From Actinomycetota bacterium (GTDB lineage Bacteria > Actinomycetota > Thermoleophilia > Miltoncostaeales > Miltoncostaeaceae), in NCBI GenBank assembly GCA_016870155.1, contig VGCE01000004.1, positions 1 through 64,000 on the forward strand: a stretch of 64,000 nt of DNA, written 5' to 3'. A model generated the notes under the pieces. It saw only the letters and a program-made list of their open reading frames with translations, did no database searches and was not told the DNA's origin. Positions 8,337-16,644 of the stretch are shown piece by piece; the first letter of the stretch is position 1, and every line of letters begins with the position of its first letter. Both the position numbers and the translations under genes were made by a program.

Positions 8337-9280
8337 GACTCCCCGGGCTCCCCGGGAGCCGCCGGCCCGTCGGCGGGCGGAATGAGATCGCCCAGGTGCT
8401 CGCGCGCATAGGCCTCGAAGCCCTCGCTCACCCGGCTGGGGGTGCGCCCGGAATGGCGCACCAGCGAGAAGTCGCGCGCCAGCACCGCGCCCTCGACCTC
8501 CACGGCCGCAAGGCGCCCCTCCGCGAGGTCACGCTCCACCGCCAGGCGCGAGATCACCGTGATGCCAAGGCCATCGAGCACCGCCACGCGCACCGACTGC
8601 TGCAGGCCGAGCTCGAGGGTGATGTCGAGGTCGCGCATGCGGATTCCCGCGGCGCGGAACGCCGACTCCAGCACGGCGCGCACACCCGACCCGCGCTGCT
8701 GCAGGATGATCGGCTGCGCAGCGAGGTCGGCCAGCTTGATGCGCTTCCTCTTCGCCAGCGGATGCCCCGGGGGGCAGATGACCACGAGCTCATCACGCAC
8801 GAAGGGCTCGAACACCAGCCCGCGGTGCGGCCGGGCCGCGCCCACCACGCCGAGCTCGATCTCATCCTCCAGCACCCGGTCGCACACCGTCTGGGTGTCC
8901 TGCACCAAGAGGGACACCTCCACCTCGGGGTTCTCGCGCTTGAAGCCCCCCAGCAGGTGCGGCAGCAAGAGCTCCCCGGGCCCGGTGGATGACCCCAGCA
9001 CGAGCGGCCCGGACAGGTGGTCGCAGAGCCCCGCGACATCGCGCAGCATCTCGTCCTCCAGCGTCAGCAGGCGCCGCGCATGCGAGTCGACCACGCGGCC
9101 GGCGTCGGTGAGGGTCACCCGCCTGCCGCTGCGGTCGAGCAGCCGCTGTCCGATGCGATCCTCGAGCGCCCGGATCTGGAACGACACCGCCGGCTGCGAG
9201 ATGCCGAGCTCCTCCGCCGCATGCGAGAACGAGCCCTTGTCCACCACCGTGCGGAGGGTCAGCAGTTGCCGCAAGTCCAT
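8333..9280 (-). CDS. LysR-family transcriptional regulator, CysB-like
   Basis: 315 residues. The N-terminal winged helix-turn-helix is typical (GSFSHAAEELGISQPAVS at about residues 16-33), followed by the linker helix and a two-lobe effector domain (SLLVQDTQ, LVVICPPGHPLAKR, GLGITVISR). It is the first gene of the operon with the FAD oxidoreductase and comA, unlike the usual divergent arrangement, so it probably controls its own transcript. The ligand is unknown; a sulfur or sulfonate compound is suggested by context only. The 112 bases upstream hold no gene and should carry the promoter and operator. Confidence 0.92.
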   Translation of the reverse strand: MDLRQLLTLRTVVDKGSFSHAAEELGISQPAVSFQIRALEDRIGQRLLDRSGRRVTLTDAGRVVDSHARRLLTLEDEMLRDVAGLCDHLSGPLVLGSSTGPGELLLPHLLGGFKRENPEVEVSLLVQDTQTVCDRVLEDEIELGVVGAARPHRGLVFEPFVRDELVVICPPGHPLAKRKRIKLADLAAQPIILQQRGSGVRAVLESAFRAAGIRMRDLDITLELGLQQSVRVAVLDGLGITVISRLAVERDLAEGRLAAVEVEGAVLARDFSLVRHSGRTPSRVSEGFEAYAREHLGDLIPPADGPAAPGEPGES

Positions 9281-9392
9281 AAGCGCACCTTATCGCGACG
9301 GACGGGTATGGCTGTTACCTCGTTTGCTCTCCGACACGGCGAGGGGGCAGGACATCGCCCACCCTCGGCCGTCGGGCACCGCAGGAGGAGGC

Positions 9393-9605
9393 CTACCTCT
9401 TGTCGGAGGTCAGGTGGTGCCGCCCCTCAGCGCACCAGTACACAAGGCCATCGCCGTCGGACCGACGCCCGACGCACTGGGCGTCGCACCTGTGGGTGGT
9501 GCAGGTGCGGCGCACGCGCGAGAGCACTCCGCCGGGGCGCACGTGCACGCAGCCCGCGGGCAGGATGTCCGGACCGGCCAGCGTGGTAACGGCTGCGGTG
9601 CTCAT
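9393..9605 (-). CDS. Small Cys/His-rich protein, 70 residues
   Basis: The ATG at 9605 was chosen because GGGAG lies just upstream and the ATG overlaps the stop of the dehydratase gene in an ATGA. A longer 98-residue reading runs deep into that gene. The sequence has Cys/His residues spaced as in a small metal-binding or disulfide protein (DILPAGCVHV, CTTHRCDAQCVG, YWCAEGRHHL). I do not recognise the family. Its position as last gene of the surface-glycan operon suggests co-expression with it, nothing more. Confidence 0.6.
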   Translation of the reverse strand: MSTAAVTTLAGPDILPAGCVHVRPGGVLSRVRRTCTTHRCDAQCVGRRSDGDGLVYWCAEGRHHLTSDKR

Positions 9606-11512
9606 CCTGCATCTCCCTCGTCGATTGCCTGTACGTCCTGAGGTTCGCCGGATGCCACCGGCTCCCTTCCGGCGCGCAGGGTGGCCCACAGGGCATCCGA
9701 TGCGTGCACCGGGTCGCCGGTGACCACCGCACGGCGCAGGGAAGCGATGCGGTCGGATAGCGCCACGGGGTCGAGCGCGGGTCGGGTGGCGCGGAGGATG
9801 CCCCCGTATCGCGTGGGCTTCACCTCCTCATCGAGGTTGAACAGCTCCTCGTGGAGCTTCTCGCCGGGGCGCACCCCGGTGACCGCCACCTGGATGTCGC
9901 GGCCGGGCTCCATCCCCGAGAGGCGGATCATGTTGTGCGCGAGGTCCATGATGCGCACGGGCTCGCCCATGTCGAGCACGAACACATCGCCGCCGTCGGC
10001 GATGCCCGTGGCCTCGATCACCAGCTGCACGGCCTCGGGAATCGTCATGAAGTAGCGCGTCATGTCCGGATGGGTGACTGTCACCGGTCCGCCCGCCGCG
10101 ATCTGGCGGCGGAAGATCGGCAGCACCGAACCGGACGAGCCCAGCACGTTGCCGAAGCGCACCGCGGCAAAGCGCGTGCCCGCGTCGTGGCCGTGCATCT
10201 CCACCACCCGCTCGGCCAGCGCCTTGGTGCCGCCCATCACGGTCTTGGGTTCCACGGCCTTATCCGTGGAGATGAGGCAGAAGCGCTCCACGCCCCGGCG
10301 CACCGCGAGGTCCGCCAGCGTTGCCGTGGCCAGCGCGTTGTTGGCGATCGCCTGGATGGGGTTGATCTCCATCATCGGCACGTGCTTGTAGGCGGCTGCG
10401 TGGAAGACGATCTCAGGGCGGTGCGCGCTGAAGACCTGCTCCATGAGTTCGGCGTCACGGCAGTCGGCCACCACCGGCACCGGCGCGTGGCCGCGGTCGC
10501 GCAGCTCGAGGTCGATCTCGAAGAGGTTGTTCTCGGCGTGATCCACGATCACCAGACTGCTCGGCCCCACGGCCGCCACCTGGCGGCAGAGCTCGGAGCC
10601 GATGGACCCCCCGGCACCGGTCACCAGCACGCGGCGCCCGTTGAGGTAGCGGGCCACCCGCGCCATGTCGATCTCCAGGGGCGTGCGGCCGAGGACATCC
10701 TCGACCTGCACCTCGCGCAGCCTCTGCACCGATACCTCACCGTTCATCAGCTCGGGCAGGCCGGGCAGGGTGGTCACCCGCACGTTGGCCGCTCGGCACT
10801 GCTCCACGATGTCGCGTCGCACGGCGCCGGGAGCCGACGGCATGGCGATGATCACCTCACGGGCACGGGTCTCGCGCAGGATGCGCGGCAGGTCGGCACG
10901 TGTGCCCAGCACCTTCACGCCGCCCACGCGAAGGCCCTTCTTGCGCGGGTCGTCGTCGATGAGGGCCACGGGCGTGTAGGCCAGGGCCGCGTTGGCGCGC
11001 ATGTCGCGCAGCAGCGAGTTGGCGGCGTTACCGGCGCCGCAGATGATCACCGACAGGCCCGACCCCACCGCCGGTCCGCGCGATGTGCGCTCCATGAAGG
11101 AGCGCACCACGAACCGCACGCCGCCGATGAGCACCACCGTGAACAGGAAGTCGAGCGCGAACACGCCGCGCGGCACGGCCTCGTAGCCGTCCGGGCGCCA
11201 CAGCGTGAGCGCCAGCGTGACGAGGCCACTGGCAACCAGGCAGGCGAGCAGGATCTGCTCGAGCTCCTGGATGCCGGTGAACCGCCACCAGCGGGTGTAA
11301 AGCCTGAAGGCGACGAACGTGAGCAGCTTGATGCCCACCACCACGCCCACGGTGACGAAGAACAGGCGCTCGTACCGGGCGGGCGGGTCGCCGTCGAAGC
11401 GCACCACGAAGGCCAGCCACCAGGCCAGCGCGATCAGCACAAGGTCCACCGAGACCTGGCCGAGGCGATGCAGGTACCCCCGCAGGGCGAGGCTTCCGAT
11501 GCGCGTGCTCAT
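9602..11512 (-). CDS. Membrane UDP-N-acetylhexosamine 4,6-dehydratase (CapD/WbpM/PglF-like)
   Basis: 636 residues, the full length of this two-part family. Four hydrophobic helices lie in residues ~15-135, then a CoA-binding-like Rossmann domain (SVIICGAGNAANSLLRDM), then the SDR catalytic domain with NAD motif GAGGSIGSELCRQ (about residue 295) and the active-site stretch STDKAVEPKTVMGGTK. There Met-Lys replaces the usual Tyr-Lys, as in WbpM/PglF. These enzymes start synthesis of 6-deoxy amino sugars such as diNAcBac. The next genes upstream in the operon encode a DegT aminotransferase and a glycosyltransferase-like protein, consistent with making and using a 4-amino sugar for a surface glycan. 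Confidence 0.93.
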   Translation of the reverse strand: MSTRIGSLALRGYLHRLGQVSVDLVLIALAWWLAFVVRFDGDPPARYERLFFVTVGVVVGIKLLTFVAFRLYTRWWRFTGIQELEQILLACLVASGLVTLALTLWRPDGYEAVPRGVFALDFLFTVVLIGGVRFVVRSFMERTSRGPAVGSGLSVIICGAGNAANSLLRDMRANAALAYTPVALIDDDPRKKGLRVGGVKVLGTRADLPRILRETRAREVIIAMPSAPGAVRRDIVEQCRAANVRVTTLPGLPELMNGEVSVQRLREVQVEDVLGRTPLEIDMARVARYLNGRRVLVTGAGGSIGSELCRQVAAVGPSSLVIVDHAENNLFEIDLELRDRGHAPVPVVADCRDAELMEQVFSAHRPEIVFHAAAYKHVPMMEINPIQAIANNALATATLADLAVRRGVERFCLISTDKAVEPKTVMGGTKALAERVVEMHGHDAGTRFAAVRFGNVLGSSGSVLPIFRRQIAAGGPVTVTHPDMTRYFMTIPEAVQLVIEATGIADGGDVFVLDMGEPVRIMDLAHNMIRLSGMEPGRDIQVAVTGVRPGEKLHEELFNLDEEVKPTRYGGILRATRPALDPVALSDRIASLRRAVVTGDPVHASDALWATLRAGREPVASGEPQDVQAIDEGDAG

Positions 11513-12564
11513 CGGGCATCCACTCTATTGGAGCGGCGGCGATTGCCCGCACGCCCCGTTGCAGACGCACCCAGGATGAGGTCGACGAGCATCTCCGGAT
11601 CCCTCATGGGCGGGGCGGACTCACGCCCGCGCTTCACCAGCGCCACCGCGGCGGGGTCGTCGAGGCGATGCAGGCGCCCTTCGTCGATGAGGTGCACGTC
11701 CACCGCGCCCAGGCGTCCGGCGAATGGGCTGTAGGCGGGCACGCCGAGGGCCACCGCCTCGCGGTTCATGGTGCCCCCCGCGCTGATCACCAGGTCGGAC
11801 GCCGCGATGAGGCCGGGCCCGTCCACGGCCTGCTCGGGCACGATCATGCCGCGACCGCGAAGCGCCTGTCGCTGCTCGTCGATGCGCGGCAGCGCCACCA
11901 CCTGCACGCTGTCGGACTGCGCCTCGAGCATGTCCACCACCTGCGCGAAGACGTCGGCGGAGGCCCCGCGGTGATAGAGCGTGACCTCCGGCGCTGGGCG
12001 CAGTACCACGATCACCTTCTGCTCGTCGAGCCCCAGCTCCTCCTCCACCGCCGCGGGGTCGGGCGGGTAGTCGGCCAGGTAGTACTCCTCCTTGAGTCCC
12101 GGGTATCGGATGAGCTTCGGCGGGCGTATTCCGTAACGGGCCAGCGCCGACTCGGGGATGGCGTCGGGCACCAGCACCCGAGACGCCAGTCGGCCGTTCG
12201 AGTGGTGCATGGCGGCGGCGTGCTCGTAGTCGAACATCGTCACCTGGGGGATGCCCGCGAGCCGCGCCACCAGGGGCTGGTCGGTGCTGCCATGTGCCAC
12301 GGCCACGTCGAAGCGCTCCGATCGCACCATGCGGGCCAGCTGCGCCGATCGCGATGTCATGGCCCGGGCCTTGCCCGCGAGGCCTCCCCCGCCATGCGCG
12401 CCCATGGTGCGGTGCGCGATTCCGTACCTGTCGAGCAGCCCGATGGTCTGCGCGAAGTCGCGCGAGGTGACCACCACCTCGTGCCCCCGGTCTTCCATGC
12501 GCCGTATGAGCGGACGGAAGATCAGCACGTGCGGTGAGTTGGTGCAGTCGACCCAGACCCGCAT
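11509..12564 (-). CDS. DUF354 protein (GT-B fold, glycosyltransferase-like)
   Basis: 351 residues, the usual DUF354 length. The first strand and loop read VDCTNSPHVLIFRPLIRRM; later VAVAHGSTDQPLVA and the donor-site-like LVISAGGTMNREAVALGVP match the GT-B/UDP-GlcNAc 2-epimerase-like architecture. The function of the family is not settled; members commonly sit in polysaccharide clusters. Here it lies between the aminotransferase and the sugar dehydratase and overlaps the latter by four bases, so a role in transferring or modifying the amino sugar is likely but inferred. Confidence 0.85.
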   Translation of the reverse strand: MRVWVDCTNSPHVLIFRPLIRRMEDRGHEVVVTSRDFAQTIGLLDRYGIAHRTMGAHGGGGLAGKARAMTSRSAQLARMVRSERFDVAVAHGSTDQPLVARLAGIPQVTMFDYEHAAAMHHSNGRLASRVLVPDAIPESALARYGIRPPKLIRYPGLKEEYYLADYPPDPAAVEEELGLDEQKVIVVLRPAPEVTLYHRGASADVFAQVVDMLEAQSDSVQVVALPRIDEQRQALRGRGMIVPEQAVDGPGLIAASDLVISAGGTMNREAVALGVPAYSPFAGRLGAVDVHLIDEGRLHRLDDPAAVALVKRGRESAPPMRDPEMLVDLILGASATGRAGNRRRSNRVDAR

Positions 12565-12582
12565 GGGCCTCCCCCGGTCGTC

Positions 12583-13689
12583 CTAGATGCGCTCGACGGC
12601 GCGGCCCACGGCCGCGACCACCTCGTCCACCTGCTCGCGCGTGAGGTTCGGGTGCATGGGCAGGGCAAGCCCGGTGTCGGCCCACTCCTCGGCCACCGGC
12701 AGGGCGCCCTTCGAATAGCCCAGCCCCGCGAACACCGGCTGCAGGTGCATGGGCGTGCCGTAGTAGACCACCGCGCCGACGCCATCCTCCACCAGCAGCT
12801 CGCGCAGGCGGTCACGCTCGGGGTGGCGCACCACGTACAGGTGGTAGATGTGGCGCACCCCATCGCGCTCCCCGGGAAGCGTGACGTACTGCCCCAGCCC
12901 CGCCTCGCGATACCAGTCGGCCACCTGGCGGCGCCGGTCGTTCCAGTCGTCCACGTGCGGCAGGAAGATGTTCACGGCCGCGGCCTGGATCTCGTCGAGG
13001 CGCGAGTTGTAGCCGACCTCGAGGAAGGTCTGCTTGTCGTCCGACCCGTGGAAGCGCAGGCGCCGCACCTGATGGGCAAGGTCGGCGTCGCGGCAGGCAA
13101 CCATGCCGCCGTCGCCGATGCCGGGGAAGTTCTTGGTGGGGAAGAACGAGATGGTGGCGATGTCGCCCATGGTGCCCACGGCCCACTCGCCGTCGGCCGA
13201 GCCAAACGCCTGAGCGGCGTCCTCGATCACCGACAGGCCGTACTCGGCGGCCGTGGTGAGGGTCGACGTCATCGGGGCGGCGTGGCCGAAGATGTGCACC
13301 GGGATGACCGCCTTGGTCTTCTCGGTGACCTTCTCCTCGATCAGGTCCGGGTCGAGGCAGGCGCCTACCGGCTCGACGTCCACGAACACGGGGGTCGCGC
13401 CATGACGCGCGATGGCCTCCGCGGTGGCGTAGAAGGTATACGGCGTCGTGATGACCTCATCGCCCGGCCCCACCCCGAGGGCCTGCAGGGCGATGATGAG
13501 GGCGTCCGTCCCGTTGGCCACGCCGACGCACGGGCGATTGTCGAGGCGGGTCGCGACGGCTTCCTCGATCCTCGTCACCTGCGGGCCAAGAATGAAGCTG
13601 CCGCTGTCGAGGATCTCGGCGAGCGCCGCGTCGAGCTCTCCGCGAAGGGGCGCGTACTGCGCCCTGATGTCCATGAGCGGAATGGCCAT
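12583..13689 (-). CDS. DegT/DnrJ/EryC1 sugar aminotransferase
   Basis: 368 residues from the ATG at 13689; a TTG 18 bases upstream is possible but would overlap the kinase gene. A PLP-dependent fold type I enzyme: GVANGTDALIIAL (phosphate-binding region), VIEDAAQAFG (Asp contacting the PLP nitrogen) and SFFPTKNFPGIGDGG with the Schiff-base Lys. Such enzymes transaminate 4-keto-6-deoxy or 3-keto nucleotide sugars. The linked CapD-like dehydratase would supply a 4-keto sugar nucleotide, so the pair probably makes a 4-amino-4,6-dideoxy sugar. Confidence 0.93.
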   Translation of the reverse strand: MAIPLMDIRAQYAPLRGELDAALAEILDSGSFILGPQVTRIEEAVATRLDNRPCVGVANGTDALIIALQALGVGPGDEVITTPYTFYATAEAIARHGATPVFVDVEPVGACLDPDLIEEKVTEKTKAVIPVHIFGHAAPMTSTLTTAAEYGLSVIEDAAQAFGSADGEWAVGTMGDIATISFFPTKNFPGIGDGGMVACRDADLAHQVRRLRFHGSDDKQTFLEVGYNSRLDEIQAAAVNIFLPHVDDWNDRRRQVADWYREAGLGQYVTLPGERDGVRHIYHLYVVRHPERDRLRELLVEDGVGAVVYYGTPMHLQPVFAGLGYSKGALPVAEEWADTGLALPMHPNLTREQVDEVVAAVGRAVERI

Positions 13690-13700
13690 GCCGCGTGACG

Positions 13701-14900
13701 TTACCAACGCGGGCGGGCGCCGGAACCCTGCCCGGCCCCACCGGGGACGTCGGTCACCGGGCGGTCGGCGACCGGGATGCGCGCGGTGACGATGGTGCCG
13801 AAGCCCTCGCGCGAGGTGATGGATGCCGAACCGCCCAGTCGCTCGGTGACGTGCTTGACGATCGAGAGCCCGAGCCCGGTGCCGCCGAGGCGCCGTGATC
13901 GCGACGGATCCGCGCGGTAGAAGCGCTCGAACACATGCGGGACGTCCTTCTCGGGAATGCCCGGGCCATCGTCCTGCACCTCCACCACCACCATGTCGCC
14001 GTCACGCCCCACGCGCACGGTGGCGGTGGACCCGGTGCCGGCGTAGCGCACGGCGTTCTCGGCGAGGTTGCGCACCACGGTGTGCGCCATGCGCTCGGTG
14101 AGCGCGGTCAGCGCGCCATCGGTGGCCTCCACCGCAAGCGTCACGCCCTGCTCGCCGGCCTCGCCCTCGAGCTCGGAGGCCACCTCGCGCGCCACGGCGC
14201 CCATGTCGGTGCGCTCGCCGGTGGGGTCACCCTGCGCCGCCTCGAGCTCGGACAGGAACAGGATGTCGTCGACGAGCGCCTCGAGGCGCTCGGTCTCGAA
14301 GCGCGAGCGTCGCACGAAGTCGGCGCGGATGTCGGCGGGCATCTGCGGGTCATCCAGCGCCTCGAGCATGCCGCGAAGCCCCGTGAGCGGCGTGCGCAGC
14401 TCGTGCGAGACGTTGGCGACGAACTGCGAGCGCAGGTCCTGGTAGGCCACCGCCTGCGTGGCGTCGATCAGGGTGAGCACGGCTCCTGGCTCGCCGTCCG
14501 CCGAGAACGGCACCACCTGCACACGGAACGTGCGCCTGCCCTCGACAAAGAGCCTGAGCTCGAACTCGGCGTCGCGGCCGGTGTCGAGGGCCTCGCGCAC
14601 CCGCGCAGCCAGCATGTGGTCGCCGAAGGCCTCCAGCACGCTCACCCCGGCGCGCAGAAAGGGGAACGCCCGGAGCGCAGCGGGGTTCACGCGCTCCACC
14701 TCTGCGCCCGGGCCCACGAGCACCGCGGTGGTGGGCAGCGCCTCGAATGCGGCGTCCAGCCGGCCGGCATCGCCGTCGACCGGCGGGTGCTGGGCCTCGG
14801 GCAGCTGGGCGTCGGCCGAGCGCTCGCGACGCAGCGCCACCACCGCGCCGGTCATCACCACCACGGCGAGGGCGGCGATGACCCACGCAAGGGCACTCAC
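13701..14900 (-). CDS. PhoR/SenX3-like sensor histidine kinase (orphan here)
   Basis: 399 residues from the GTG at 14900, which forms a GTGA overlap with the dedA stop. One N-terminal membrane helix (about residues 3-22) is followed by a PAS-like domain (LPTTAVLVGPGAEVERVN), a dimerisation/phosphoacceptor domain with FVANVSHELRTPL (His about residue 170) and a complete ATPase domain: N box NLAENAVRYA, G1 DDGPGIPE, G2 GGTGLGLSIVKH. There is almost no extracellular loop, so it probably senses a membrane or cytoplasmic signal, or a partner. No response regulator is encoded anywhere in the window, and no phosphate-transport genes are adjacent. Confidence 0.93.
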   Translation of the reverse strand: MSALAWVIAALAVVVMTGAVVALRRERSADAQLPEAQHPPVDGDAGRLDAAFEALPTTAVLVGPGAEVERVNPAALRAFPFLRAGVSVLEAFGDHMLAARVREALDTGRDAEFELRLFVEGRRTFRVQVVPFSADGEPGAVLTLIDATQAVAYQDLRSQFVANVSHELRTPLTGLRGMLEALDDPQMPADIRADFVRRSRFETERLEALVDDILFLSELEAAQGDPTGERTDMGAVAREVASELEGEAGEQGVTLAVEATDGALTALTERMAHTVVRNLAENAVRYAGTGSTATVRVGRDGDMVVVEVQDDGPGIPEKDVPHVFERFYRADPSRSRRLGGTGLGLSIVKHVTERLGGSASITSREGFGTIVTARIPVADRPVTDVPGGAGQGSGARPRW

Positions 14901-15511
14901 GCCGCGGCCCCCTTGCGCCGGTAGCGCACCACCACCCACGCGAGGGCCAGCAGGATCGCCGCGGCCACCGCGGAGTCGAACCCGTGCAGCTGCTTCTGCA
15001 GGGTCTCCCAGTTGTCACCCACCGCGAGCCCCGCGTAGGCAAAGAGCAGGCACCAGGGAATGCAGCCGATGAGCGTGAGCACCGAGAACCGCCAGAACGG
15101 CATGCGCGCCACGCCCGCCGGCAGCGAGATGAAGGTGCGGATGATGGGCAGGCAGCGCGACATGAGCACTGGCCCGTCATCGTACTTCCCGAACCACCGG
15201 CCCGCGGCGTCCAGCGGCGCAGGCGTGATGTGCAGCCAGTGCCACCTGAGCGCCCACTCGCGGTCCTTGGTGGCCCCCACCCAGTGGGCGATCCACGATC
15301 CCACGAGGTTGCCGCCCACTCCTGCGGCGACCACCGCCCAGAGGGCCACCTTGCCCTGCCCGGCGAGGAAGCCGCCGAACACCATGATGGCCTCGCTCGG
15401 CACCGGGATGCAGGCGCTCTCGAGGATCATGAGGATGAACACCGCCCACGCGCCGTACGAGCCCACGACGTCGGTGGCGAAGTTCACCAGCGGTGCGGTG
15501 ATACCGGGCAC
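14897..15511 (-). CDS. DedA-family membrane protein
   Basis: 204 residues with about five hydrophobic segments. The family region is intact: ILESACIPVPSEAIMVFGG (about residues 30-48), SRCLPIIRTFISLPAG with the conserved Arg residues, and ARMPFWRFSVLTLIGCIPW. DedA proteins include undecaprenyl-phosphate and phospholipid flippases/scramblases tied to envelope homeostasis. The gene is translationally coupled to the downstream histidine kinase and precedes surface-glycan genes that would need undecaprenyl-phosphate recycling, so a lipid-carrier role is plausible here. Confidence 0.92.
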   Translation of the reverse strand: MPGITAPLVNFATDVVGSYGAWAVFILMILESACIPVPSEAIMVFGGFLAGQGKVALWAVVAAGVGGNLVGSWIAHWVGATKDREWALRWHWLHITPAPLDAAGRWFGKYDDGPVLMSRCLPIIRTFISLPAGVARMPFWRFSVLTLIGCIPWCLLFAYAGLAVGDNWETLQKQLHGFDSAVAAAILLALAWVVVRYRRKGAAA

Positions 15512-15562
15512 GGCTCAGCGCCCCACGCGCGCGGCAGGGGGCGTAGCGGGAATCGCCGTCAC

Positions 15563-15811
15563 CTATTCGGGGATGGCGTCGATCTCAGCCTGCAGGGCCT
15601 TCATCTCGGTCACGAGGCGGTTCACCTCGTCGTCCAGTCCCCGCATGCCCTGGTGCTGGCGGTACACCACGTGGCCGAGCTCCTCGGCAGACGCGTTGAG
15701 CTTGCGCTGCAGCATGAGCTTCTCGCCCATGTCGCGGGCATCCTTGGCGCCCTTCTGCGCGGCATCGGCCGTCTTGTTGGCGAGTTCCCTCGCCTTGTCG
15801 GTGAATCCCAT
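15563..15811 (-). CDS. Small helical (coiled-coil) cytoplasmic protein
   Basis: 82 residues, almost entirely predicted helix, opening with MGFTDKARELANKTADAAQK and followed by heptad-like segments (LQRKLNASAEELGHVVY, DDEVNRLVTEMKALQAEID). No membrane segment or recognised domain. The length and composition resemble small phage-shock-like or stress helical proteins of actinobacteria, but no homology is claimed. It sits between the tetraspan array and dedA in the same direction. Confidence 0.7.
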   Translation of the reverse strand: MGFTDKARELANKTADAAQKGAKDARDMGEKLMLQRKLNASAEELGHVVYRQHQGMRGLDDEVNRLVTEMKALQAEIDAIPE

Positions 15812-15824
15812 GACCCCTCCCGGA

Positions 15825-16199
15825 TCAGGCCCGGTCGGCTCTCCACGTGCCCCAGGCGATGAACGTGGAGGCGATCGAGACGATAAGAGACACGATGATG
15901 CCCCATGACTGGTCGCGGATGTCCATGAGGGCGATGACCGTGTAGACGAGTGTGATCGACGTCAGGTAGGCGGCCACGCCCGCACCCGGAAGCCTCGGCA
16001 CCTCGTAGTCGAAGGCATCGGCCAGCGAGATGAGGCCCGCGAAGAGCGCCGCGAGGAACGCCAGCCACACCGAGTCGGCATCCCATGCGCGGGCGCCGCC
16101 TGCGCCCCACTCGAAGAACAGGCTGATGATGAAGACGCCGTTGAGGATCGCCACGGCGATGAGCCGCTCCCGGCGATCGAGTGACTTGAGGTAATTCAC
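15825..16199 (-). CDS. Tetraspan membrane protein, array copy 3
   Basis: 124 residues from a GTG at 16199 preceded by AAAGGA; longer readings overlap the preceding gene. Four hydrophobic helices: about residues 13-30, 43-60, 75-92 and 98-116. It ends in a basic WRADRA tail. Shared landmarks with the two upstream neighbours are IISLFFEW at the end of helix 1, an acidic-aromatic pair near LADAFDYEVPRLP after helix 2, and a Gly-rich start of helix 4. The family is unknown to me. Confidence 0.75.
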   Translation of the reverse strand: MNYLKSLDRRERLIAVAILNGVFIISLFFEWGAGGARAWDADSVWLAFLAALFAGLISLADAFDYEVPRLPGAGVAAYLTSITLVYTVIALMDIRDQSWGIIVSLIVSIASTFIAWGTWRADRA

Positions 16200-16210
16200 T
16201 GGCGTCCTTT

Positions 16211-16603
16211 CTAGCCGCGCCGGTCGATGGCCCAGGCCATTGCGGTGAACACCACCGCGCCGGCCGACAGACCGAGGGCCACCCAGGCCCCGTACATGAG
16301 GTTGTCGCCCGCGATGAGGAACAGCGCGGTGTAGAAGAGCCCGATGGGCATGAGGAAGGTGCTGAAGGCCGGCACGGGCAGGGATCGCAGGCCATCCACG
16401 GTGATGGCGTCGAGCAGCAGCAGCGCCGATGCCACCGCCATGATCACCAGCGGCAGCCACGACGAGTCGATCATGTTGGCCCCGGTGAGGTCGCCGTCCA
16501 CGCCGCCCATGCCGAACCACGGCAGGAAGAGCGCACCGCACCACAGCCCGCCGAGGGCGGCGGCCAGGATCTCCACGCGCTCGAGGGCTCCCAGACGAGG
16601 CAC
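16211..16603 (-). CDS. Tetraspan membrane protein, array copy 2
   Basis: 130 residues with four predicted helices and a short basic tail (AIDRRG). Helix 1 ends ALFLPWFGMGG, helix 2 runs WLPLVIMAVASALLLLDAI, followed by DGLRSLPVPAF, and helix 4 opens YGAWVALGLSAG. The layout matches copies 1 and 3, though identity is low. It starts 41 bases downstream of copy 1 and ends 11 bases before copy 3. No catalytic motif is visible; a sensor, chaperone or scaffold role in the membrane is possible but unproven. Confidence 0.75.
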   Translation of the reverse strand: MPRLGALERVEILAAALGGLWCGALFLPWFGMGGVDGDLTGANMIDSSWLPLVIMAVASALLLLDAITVDGLRSLPVPAFSTFLMPIGLFYTALFLIAGDNLMYGAWVALGLSAGAVVFTAMAWAIDRRG

Positions 16604-16644
16604 CGGCCGAGTCTACGCATGCGCTCGGCGAGCCCGAGCCGGTG

